In this document: piece by piece, positions 1-5,135 of the stretch
Numbering within the stretch: the stretch's first letter is position 1
Layout: every line of letters starts with the position of its first letter
Assembly: GCA_021811115.1 (NCBI GenBank)
Contig: JAJZPP010000066.1
Coordinates: 1-5,180, forward strand
Direction: 5' to 3'
From: a bacterium
GTDB lineage: Bacteria; Chlamydiota; Chlamydiia; Chlamydiales; FEN-1388
Length of the DNA: 5,180 nt
Translations under genes and position numbers: made by a program
Notes under the pieces: model-generated
Databases searched by the model: none
What the model was told of the DNA's origin: nothing
The model's input: the letters and a program-made list of their open reading frames with translations, nothing else

Positions 1-95
1 TTGTGTCAATGCTCTCTAAGGGGCCTTAAAAAAACGGAATCGGAAACGCAAACGTTCACGGTGGTTCCCAGACTTGTGGGTAAGGGATCAGGTAT
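1..95. other. Noncoding stretch beyond the 402-aa gene
   Basis: No gene is supported here. A small palindrome, TAAGG-GG-CCTTA, is followed by seven As on the plus strand. Read in the direction of the 402-aa gene, the T-run precedes the hairpin, so it does not form a terminator for that gene; the terminator may lie beyond the window. Confidence -1.
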
Positions 96-1304
96 CTACG
101 CCGCCGTAGTGCCGTGGACTGTTCCGAGAAACCTTGGATCCCACAGAGCGAGGAATATCTTGACTGGATCCAGCAGCGTCGTCAGCGATGGGTTGGCGTC
201 GTAGGAATCGAAAATCTGAGACAGAATCCCCTCTCGATCCTTTGTTGGGATTTTTTCCAGTTGCTCTTTGACAAGCTTGGCAAGTGTCAGAAGGAAATCA
301 TCCTGCGATAAGGAAATAGATCCATCCATAATTCCTTTAAGCTCACCTCCTGTCACACCACCAGCTTCGCTCTTGTAGAGGAGCGCCATAGCCGTGGCGA
401 GCAGAGAGATGGTAAAGGTGGACATCACGCTCTGAGCCTGCTCTCGCGTGAGCAAATTGGCTGCGACGGCATGGTCGATACGCACCTTGATGAACCGGGC
501 CATACTTTCACTGGTGAGGATGCCAGCAAGTGAGAGCGCAAACGCTTTGGCAGCGTCTTTTGAAAACTGTTCCTCGGATTCTTTGGGCGATGCCTTAGCC
601 AGACTGATCGCAATGGGGGTTGCCCAAGCGACTGTGGTAGCGAGGAGTCCTCCGGCAAGCAGCGAGAGCTCTGATGCTACTGCGGCGTGAAGGAGCGGAG
701 GGGCCACCATCTGTGCGGTTGTCAACCCCGGGACCAGCGATTGAATGAGAGGAATGACTGAAGTGTCGGCCGCAATGGATCCGAGCAACAGAGCAAAGGC
801 CGGTTGCATGGATACAGGAGTTTTTTCAGAGGCCGTCTTGAGGTAGTCTCGCAAAATTCTAAAGTGCTCATCTTGCTCTTTGATATCAACTTTACGCCGA
901 TACTCCTTGGCCTCCTCGGCAAGCTTGGCGGTGCTTTCGCTCCACTTTTCAAGCATGCTGAGCACCAATTTCTGCTCTGCGATCTTAAATGCTTTCTCGA
1001 TGAGGGAAGGGTCGGCTGTTGAAGGGGCGGAAAACTTTTTCGAAGCACGCTCGATGCCAAAGCAGGCATCAAAGGCGAGCGCAATTTGTTGGAAGTTTTG
1101 AAAGGTGAGATTGGGCGGTGGGAGAAAGGGCAATCCAGCTATACAGAGCTCTTCAATCCGTTCCTTCTCACTCTGTTTTATCTCGGAGACGCCTCTCAGC
1201 TCCCCTTCAGCGCGGAGCGTTTCTTCGAGGGAGCTTCCTCCGAACGTGTCGAGCCATGCTTGGAGGCTTTCGCTTTCTTTTTGGCTACTAGGAATGTTAA
1301 CCAT
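96..1304 (-). CDS. Effector/translocator-like protein with coiled coil and hydrophobic segments, 402 aa
   Basis: Family not recognised with certainty. Visible order: a polar Ser/Glu-rich N-terminus without a signal peptide (1-55); a short Pro patch LPFLPPP (58-64); a charged amphipathic helix or coiled coil at about 100-160 containing LEKWSESTAKLAEEAKEYRR; hydrophobic stretches at about 167-192 and 198-237; a third at 295-310; and an acidic/polar C-terminal part. Coiled coil plus hydrophobic hairpin-like segments is the architecture of type III translocators (YopB/CopB type) and of some chlamydial effectors. That is resemblance in layout, not proven homology. The C-terminal motif SLTTLLDPVK (373-382) is also found near the C-terminus of the 1040-aa protein encoded just upstream, and GG-x4-EL near 316-322 has a counterpart there too. 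GAGGGG lies eight bases before the ATG and fixes the start. A promoter of its own may lie in the gap before it. It ends in TAG with no clear terminator in the window. Confidence -1.
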   Translation of the reverse strand: MVNIPSSQKESESLQAWLDTFGGSSLEETLRAEGELRGVSEIKQSEKERIEELCIAGLPFLPPPNLTFQNFQQIALAFDACFGIERASKKFSAPSTADPSLIEKAFKIAEQKLVLSMLEKWSESTAKLAEEAKEYRRKVDIKEQDEHFRILRDYLKTASEKTPVSMQPAFALLLGSIAADTSVIPLIQSLVPGLTTAQMVAPPLLHAAVASELSLLAGGLLATTVAWATPIAISLAKASPKESEEQFSKDAAKAFALSLAGILTSESMARFIKVRIDHAVAANLLTREQAQSVMSTFTISLLATAMALLYKSEAGGVTGGELKGIMDGSISLSQDDFLLTLAKLVKEQLEKIPTKDREGILSQIFDSYDANPSLTTLLDPVKIFLALWDPRFLGTVHGTTAA

Positions 1305-1312
1305 ACGTATAT

Positions 1313-1318
1313 CCCCTC
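1313..1318 (-). promoter_or_regulatory. Ribosome binding site of the 402-aa gene
   Basis: GAGGGG (minus strand) lies eight bases before the ATG at 1304. It supports that start over the later in-frame methionines. Confidence -1.
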
Positions 1319-1357
1319 GGAATTATCAAATCATTCTACTTTCATAACATTAAAGAT

Positions 1358-1385
1358 AGTATACCTACAAGTACTAGCCTGTAAA
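1358..1385 (-). promoter_or_regulatory. Candidate sigma-70 promoter for the 402-aa gene
   Basis: On the minus strand, TTTACA (1385-1380, five of six) is separated by 16 bp from TATACT (1363-1358, five of six). The -35 lies in the last codons of the large gene and the spacer covers its TAG. Initiation near 1351 would give a leader of about 46 nt before the ATG at 1304. The match is good for an intergenic gap of only 69 bp, so the second gene may be expressed independently as well as by read-through. Confidence -1.
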
Positions 1386-4300
1386 CAGAATGGGTGGCTG
1401 TTGCCTTGGATCTTGCTGGGTGCGAGTGAGGAAGGAGAACTGTTTGATGATGGTTTTGGCGGGATCCATGAGTGTATTGAGGGCAACAGTATTAAAGTCG
1501 GAGAGCCGTTTCACCGTCTGAGCAAAGTTTTCAAATGTTTGCTTGGCAAACTTTTCTTCGCTCGTACTGCGATACAGCTGTTGATACCCTTCTGTGAGCT
1601 GTGTTTGAAGCGATTTTGGAACGGCAGGAGGATGGGTGTACGGGAGCTTGGTCTCATCCTTTTTGCGTTCGGCGAGCCGTTCTTCCTCACGTCTGGTCAG
1701 TTCTTCTGGAGTGGGCGTTGTGAGTCGATGGATGATCCCAGTCTCTGTGGAACTCAGGCTTAAACCGAGGAGAGAGGCTCCCATCTGAGGCGTGATGAGA
1801 CCGACTCGGGCACCGACGATCACAGCGGCCGCCGTCTCTGCTGGGATTCCTTGTGCTTGGAGCTGTTTTACGGCCGGTAATTCTAGAATAGTCTGTTGCT
1901 GAGGCTGTGGTATGCTCTGAAAGGCTGTGACGAGAGGTTCGAGAGTAGGTTGTGGAGGTGGTGGGGGAGGCGCTGCCGGAGCCTCGACGAGAGTCCCTGT
2001 GGGGGGAGTCTCTTCTTTCATGCTAGTCGCTTGGCGTGTTGCGACGATGAGCGCTTTAACCACGGAGCGGACCGTGTCGGGAAGTCCGAGTGCGTTGAGT
2101 GTTGCCTCCAGTTCATCTCTTCCGCCCACCTGCTCCTCTTTGGCAATCTCTTCGGCAGATACTGGTTGACCGCGTATGGCGCTCAGAACTTCAGCTGGGG
2201 CCATTCCTCCTTGAATGGCAGCCGCTGTTGCTATCGAGAGGAGGTACGCTTTTTGAACAACGGCAAGAACGGAAATCAATGATTGAATCGAGGCTTCGGG
2301 CAGTCCTGCGAGGCTTGGTGTGCTCGAGATGAGAGTGACGGCAGACTGACGGAGTGATTTGTCATCGCTTGCTTGAAGGGCCAGTTGTTCTGCAAAGGCA
2401 AGAGAGGAGGCGCGTGTTGTCTCTTCTTCAGTACCCTTTCCTCCGCTCGCTATAAACTCTTCGATGGCAGCCGATAAGGAGACTCCTCTTGCGCCAAGAT
2501 TTTTTATCCATGCTGGCGTTGTTCCAGCGACGTTGAGACCGGCAAGAATAGCGCCTCGTTCGAGCATGTGTGAGATCACTTCTTGGAGGGCGCCTGACTC
2601 CATAATGAGATTTAGGGCACGACCAACATCGCTCTTTGGGTTCAGGATATCGGCGATCGACAATCCCATGACAACCGGCAGACCTGTTTTTGGGTTTGAA
2701 AGCGCTTCAGAGCCGCCTGGAATATTTCGTAGTTCTGGAAATACGTTGAGGAGTACCTCAACGAGGGCAGCGGGGATCGTGGCCCCATGCTGTTGCAGGT
2801 ATAGTTGGAGCAAGAATCCGGCCAGTGATCCGTTGAGCACGGTGTAGAGGGAGTTGGACATACCGGGGACGTTGATGGGGAGCACTTGATCGAGGTACAG
2901 TTCAGGGAACGTGGAAAAAGAGGGGTCTATCGTCACGCCGTTTGAGGCAAGGCTGCTAATAATATCTGGGAGAAGTGGGCCAATATTGCCAACAAGGGAA
3001 ACAATGGCTTGATTAAAGGCATCCAGCTCGGATTGGGTTGATGAAAAAGAAGGGAGCGGTGGGAAATCGGCGGCTGTTACGTCTTTAAAGAGAGGAATGG
3101 TAGCTGTGCCAATTGGTGGAGGGTATGTTTCCGCTGTGTACGTGGGGTTTGACTGAAAGAGCTGTGCGACCAATGTGTCGTACGCTGAGAGGCTATTGAT
3201 ACTATCGACCGAATCTTGATCGATGAGCGTAGAACCCGAGGCAATAAGTGAGGCTCTTGCATTCTGATCGGCGATGACCTTATTGGCTGCATCAATGACT
3301 TGGTTAATAACCCCCAGGTTGTTCGCAAACGCTTGGTAATTGGATTGGTAGTTGGTATAGATGGTGACGTTTTTAGAGTAGACCGTTTGATTGTAGGTTG
3401 CGACAGCTTGCGCTAATGCCAGCATGAAAGCGTTGGTTGACAGTGATGATGATTGTAAATTGAAGATACCCATCCTCATTCTGGCATCACTCAGACCGGT
3501 GTCGATCGCTGAGAAGAGCTGGGCGAGCTCTTTAATCATCAGCTGTGTTTTTGCCAAAATGTCGAACAATTGCATCATCGACATACTGGCTGACGTTGGA
3601 ACCAGAGCCGGCTGGCCGGCGTTGACACCCCCTACCTGTGTTTGATAGGTGGCTTGCACTTGTGAAAGTGTGGCTTGGAGTTGGGACTGTTGGAGTTGCA
3701 GAGATGACTGAATGGTTTGAAGTTGGGACTGCCAGCCGGCTGGAAGTTGTGCCATAAACTGTTCTTGAGATGCTTGATCGGCCGTTTGGGCAGCTGTGTA
3801 GGCGGCTTTACTATTGGCAATGGCGGTCGCAACGAGCGGTTGGATGGCTCCTGAGATATACGCTTGCATTTGTGTGAAGAGGACCCTGAGTGGATCTGTT
3901 GTGGCGAGCGTGTCTAAGTAATCGCTCATATCCGCGTCCAGCTGGGCTTTCTGGGTCGTCCATTTGGTGGTCAGCGTTTGGAGTGCGGTCAAATCGGCCT
4001 GAATGGCGCTTGAATTATGCCCATATATTGCATCTGTAGACACATCTGAAACAAGCTGAGAGGTTTGCGTTAACAGCTGCCCTGCAAGGTCTGTATAGTT
4101 TCGAAAGGCATCGAGGAGTGACTGTGGAGGCCATTTATAGGTGCCATTCTGGAGCTCTTGAATCTGGGCAGGTGTCAACCATGGGAGTGGTGGAGCCGAT
4201 GAAAAAGGGGCTCCTGATGGCGCCTGGGCATTGGCAATAAAGGTTGCCATTTTATTGACAGCATCCTGTAGCTGGCTTACGGTCAGACTTAAAGCAGCAA

Positions 4301-4496
4301 TGGTTGTCTGATTTTGTCCTTGTCCGATGATAGATAGAAAGTCACTGCCTGAGATCGTGCCGTTGAGGTACCCGGCGCACGCTCCGGTAATGGCAGCAAA
4401 AGACTGGTACATCGAACCCGTTGGTGAGAGTTCGGATAGTATGTACGCAAAATCGCTTTGATAGGATGGCGGGATTTCTGATGGGATGGACGACAT
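1374..4496 (-). CDS. Large Gln/Ala/Ser-rich secreted-effector-like protein, 1040 aa
   Basis: I cannot assign this protein to a family with certainty. The N-terminus (MSSIPSEIPPSYQSD) is rich in Ser, Pro and Ile, and residues 1-81 contain no Lys or Arg. This resembles type III secretion signals, and there is no Sec signal peptide. Residues 1-600 hold only about ten Lys and are rich in Gln, Ala, Ser and Thr. Residues 130-285 and 350-420 look like long helices or coiled coils, with a Gln-rich stretch at 250-285. Pro-rich breaks lie at 92-105, 458-484 and 830-855, the last with six prolines at 843-848. From about 600 the composition changes: hydrophobic helices at 600-820, then a charged Arg/Glu/Lys segment (928-950) and a C-terminal helical region. 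The start is set by an AAGGAG site seven to eight bases upstream. The single Cys is at 40. It is the first gene of a probable pair with the 402-aa gene. A chlamydial DUF582-type effector is my best guess (about 0.35); an adhesin or structural filament protein is the alternative. Confidence -1.
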   Translation of the reverse strand: MSSIPSEIPPSYQSDFAYILSELSPTGSMYQSFAAITGACAGYLNGTISGSDFLSIIGQGQNQTTIAALSLTVSQLQDAVNKMATFIANAQAPSGAPFSSAPPLPWLTPAQIQELQNGTYKWPPQSLLDAFRNYTDLAGQLLTQTSQLVSDVSTDAIYGHNSSAIQADLTALQTLTTKWTTQKAQLDADMSDYLDTLATTDPLRVLFTQMQAYISGAIQPLVATAIANSKAAYTAAQTADQASQEQFMAQLPAGWQSQLQTIQSSLQLQQSQLQATLSQVQATYQTQVGGVNAGQPALVPTSASMSMMQLFDILAKTQLMIKELAQLFSAIDTGLSDARMRMGIFNLQSSSLSTNAFMLALAQAVATYNQTVYSKNVTIYTNYQSNYQAFANNLGVINQVIDAANKVIADQNARASLIASGSTLIDQDSVDSINSLSAYDTLVAQLFQSNPTYTAETYPPPIGTATIPLFKDVTAADFPPLPSFSSTQSELDAFNQAIVSLVGNIGPLLPDIISSLASNGVTIDPSFSTFPELYLDQVLPINVPGMSNSLYTVLNGSLAGFLLQLYLQQHGATIPAALVEVLLNVFPELRNIPGGSEALSNPKTGLPVVMGLSIADILNPKSDVGRALNLIMESGALQEVISHMLERGAILAGLNVAGTTPAWIKNLGARGVSLSAAIEEFIASGGKGTEEETTRASSLAFAEQLALQASDDKSLRQSAVTLISSTPSLAGLPEASIQSLISVLAVVQKAYLLSIATAAAIQGGMAPAEVLSAIRGQPVSAEEIAKEEQVGGRDELEATLNALGLPDTVRSVVKALIVATRQATSMKEETPPTGTLVEAPAAPPPPPPQPTLEPLVTAFQSIPQPQQQTILELPAVKQLQAQGIPAETAAAVIVGARVGLITPQMGASLLGLSLSSTETGIIHRLTTPTPEELTRREEERLAERKKDETKLPYTHPPAVPKSLQTQLTEGYQQLYRSTSEEKFAKQTFENFAQTVKRLSDFNTVALNTLMDPAKTIIKQFSFLTRTQQDPRQQPPILFTG

Positions 4497-4502
4497 AGGA
4501 TC

Positions 4503-4509
4503 TCTCCTT
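4503..4509 (-). promoter_or_regulatory. Ribosome binding site of the large gene
   Basis: AAGGAGA (minus strand, 4509-4503) lies six to seven bases before the ATG at 4496. It is a near-ideal Shine-Dalgarno match and it decides the start of the 1040-aa protein. Confidence -1.
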
Positions 4510-4557
4510 TGCCACGAAGGTAAAGTAAATAAAAAGGGGGAAGAAAAGCCTTGTACT

Positions 4558-4620
4558 GTCGAACACTCTGAAGATGCTAGCGCATCTCTCTAATGTGGAG
4601 AGAAAAACATCTCCATCGAC
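4558..4620 (-). promoter_or_regulatory. Structured 5' leader RNA candidate (three helices)
   Basis: In the minus-strand transcript, GUCGA (4620-4616) can pair with UCGAC (4562-4558), closing a 63-nt region. Inside it are GGAGA (4614-4610) with UCUCC (4601-4597), and AGAUGC-GCUA-GCAUCU (4587-4572), a perfect 6-bp hairpin. An alternative helix, UCUCUC with GAGAGA (4603-4598 and 4590-4585), would compete with the second one. It matches no riboswitch I recognise. The helices are seen; the fold and any role are inferred. Confidence -1.
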
Positions 4621-4622
4621 TT

Positions 4623-4649
4623 AAAAAACGAAGGCTTTAAAGAGTTCGT
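4623..4649 (-). terminator. Weak terminator-like hairpin in the leader
   Basis: On the minus strand, ACGAA and TTCGT (5 bp) enclose the self-complementary CTTTAAAG core, with two mismatched pairs between the two, and the hairpin is followed at once by six Ts (4628-4623). The stem is interrupted and has little GC, so termination would be weak. It lies between the candidate promoter and the large gene, so it would act as an attenuator and not as the end of another gene. Confidence -1.
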
Positions 4650-4666
4650 GAAGCGCGCTCCTCCAC
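4637..4666 (-). promoter_or_regulatory. Possible nine-residue leader-peptide ORF upstream of the large gene
   Basis: Reading on the minus strand from a GTG at 4666, the frame encodes MEERASRTL and stops at TAA (4639-4637). GGAGG lies five bases upstream of the GTG, a workable ribosome binding site. The stop codon falls inside the stem of the terminator-like hairpin that follows. That is the arrangement expected of translation-coupled attenuation, but an ORF this short arises easily by chance. Confidence -1.
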
Positions 4667-4688
4667 ACTCACCTCCCCCTACATTTTT

Positions 4689-4730
4689 ATTGTATCACAC
4701 ATAGATTTTTTTATTGGAAATATTTGACAA
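4689..4730 (-). promoter_or_regulatory. Candidate extended -10 promoter for the large gene
   Basis: On the minus strand, TGATACAAT (4697 to 4689) fits an extended -10 (TGn plus TACAAT, five of six to TATAAT) in an AT-rich tract. A TTGTCA box (4730-4725) lies upstream, but 30 bp away, which is too far for a standard spacer; no good -35 lies at 17 bp. Extended -10 promoters can work without one. Initiation near 4682 would give a leader of about 185 nt before the ATG at 4496. This is inference from consensus matching. Confidence -1.
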
Positions 4731-4835
4731 CTTTTTGGTTCATGAGAAAGCATGGGGCATGAGCGCGAGGCTTTTCAGGGTAAATAGAAAACGTATCGCA
4801 TATGCCAAGTTTGTATCTTTTCATCAGCGCAGAGG

Positions 4836-4869
4836 CTAGCGCCAAAAGAGGCGCAGAGAACGCAGAGAA
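4836..4869. repeat. Left inverted repeat of the GxxExxY-remnant element
   Basis: The arm begins CTAGCGCCAAAAGAGG and ends with two tandem copies of CGCAGAGAA (4852-4860 and 4861-4869). A further partial copy, CGCAGAG, occurs just outside the arm at 4828-4834. The arm pairs with 5044-5079. Confidence -1.
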
Positions 4870-4870
4870 A

Positions 4871-5023
4871 ATGGCTAAATATAAAGAGCCTTTTGCAAAA
4901 GGCTCTAAAGATGAAGATCTCACCCACACTATAATTGCAGCGGCCATTGAAGTGCATAGGACGTTGGGGCCAGGCCTTTTAGAAGAAGAGAATCTCTCTC
5001 AGGGCGAGGTATTGCCCTTTTAG
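4871..5023 (+). pseudogene. Truncated GxxExxY-family gene remnant
   Basis: The reading frame contains THTIIAAAIEVHRTLGPGLLEE, which matches the conserved N-terminal block of GxxExxY proteins (usual form: IIGAAIEVHRxLGPGLLExxY). Members are normally about 120-130 residues and carry a PD-(D/E)XK-nuclease-like fold. Here the frame diverges immediately after GLLEE: the expected Tyr of the name motif is replaced by Asn (GLLEEEN), and a TAG follows eight codons later. At most 50 residues remain and the whole catalytic part is missing, so the product should be inactive. I chose the ATG at 4871. The in-frame ATG at 4802 would translate the inverted repeat and cross the edge of the element, and neither start has a good ribosome binding site. 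A 22-bp palindrome encodes residues 5-12 of the remnant. Family identity is clear; that it is dead is inference from the missing domain. Confidence -1.
4885..4906. repeat. Perfect 22-bp palindrome inside the GxxExxY remnant
   Basis: AGAGCCTTTTG is followed directly by its reverse complement CAAAAGGCTCT, with no spacer. It lies just after the presumed start codon, in frame with the remnant, and encodes EPFAKGS plus flanking Lys. The usual N-terminus of this family has no such insert as far as I recall. As RNA it would form a hairpin with about nine base pairs. Confidence -1.
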
Positions 5024-5039
5024 GGCGAAGCCCTCAAAA
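5018..5039. repeat. Short stable hairpin, TTTT-AGGGC-GAA-GCCCT-c-AAAA
   Basis: The 5-bp GC-rich stem AGGGC/GCCCT has a 3-nt loop and is extended by TTTT/AAAA across one unpaired C. It overlaps the stop codon of the GxxExxY remnant. AGGGCGA also occurs at 5001-5007, so the stretch contains a small direct repeat. On neither strand is the stem followed by a T-run, so I do not call it an intrinsic terminator. Confidence -1.
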
Positions 5040-5043
5040 AAAA

Positions 5044-5079
5044 TTCTCCGCGTTCTCTGCGCCTCTCTTTTGGCGCTAG
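5044..5079. repeat. Right inverted repeat of the GxxExxY-remnant element
   Basis: The arm begins TTCTCCGCGTTCTCTGCG and ends TTTTGGCGCTAG. Relative to the left arm it has one C-for-T change (5049) and an extra TC in the CTCTC stretch at about 5063-5067; every other position matches. The conservation shows that the two arms belong to one unit. Confidence -1.
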
Positions 5080-5135
5080 TACAACATCCCTTAAATCCCT
5101 TGAATATCTGTCTTGTCTTTTTCCGCATATTAAAC

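Larger units (their letters stand above)
4497..4801. other. Noncoding leader and upstream region of the large gene
   Basis: No protein gene is supported in these 305 bases. They hold, from the right, an AT-rich promoter-like tract (4681-4735), a purine-rich stretch on the minus strand (4658-4680, with two GGAGG-type sites), the terminator-like hairpin, the three-helix leader candidate and the ribosome binding site. Bases 4740-4801 contain CATGAG twice (4740-4745 and 4759-4764) and nothing else that I can name. Confidence -1.
4836..5079. mobile_element. 244-bp inverted-repeat element carrying a GxxExxY remnant (MITE-like)
   Basis: A 34-bp left arm and a 36-bp right arm form inverted repeats differing by one substitution and one 2-nt insertion. 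They bound the truncated GxxExxY gene. Both arms end in CTAG at the outer edge. GxxExxY genes in many bacteria sit between repeats of this CGCAGAGA type, so the whole looks like an internally deleted copy of that kind of unit. No transposase is present, and no target-site duplication directly abuts the ends. Whether such units actually move is not known to me; the mobile label is inference from the structure. Confidence -1.

Noticed and set aside
17..36. The TAAGG-GG-CCTTA hairpin with a seven-base A/T run as the terminator of the 402-aa gene
   Set aside because: In that gene's direction the T-run comes before the hairpin, not after it.
1..204. A 67-codon plus-strand ORF at the left edge
   Set aside because: It overlaps the 3' end of the 402-aa gene in antisense, and its sequence shows no recognisable family or domain.
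1086..1763. A 225-codon plus-strand ORF antisense to parts of both minus-strand genes
   Set aside because: It crosses two well-supported genes and their intergenic gap, has no usable ribosome binding site, and its translation shows Cys/Phe/Leu-rich shadow-like composition with no motif I recognise.
1374..4496. Large protein as an autotransporter or Sec-exported surface adhesin
   Set aside because: There is no cleavable signal peptide, no N-terminal hydrophobic segment and no C-terminal beta-barrel-like ending with a terminal aromatic residue.
4724..4729. A perfect TTGACA on the plus strand as a promoter for the GxxExxY remnant
   Set aside because: No acceptable -10 box lies 15-19 bp downstream; the site there reads AAAGCA.
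4711..4957. Minus-strand ORFs over the right-hand repeat region
   Set aside because: They are the complement of the GxxExxY remnant and its inverted repeat; the conserved protein block is on the plus strand.
5018..5039. The AGGGC-GAA-GCCCT hairpin as an intrinsic terminator
   Set aside because: On the plus strand it is followed by As and on the minus strand by AAAA, so the U-run is on the wrong side in both directions.
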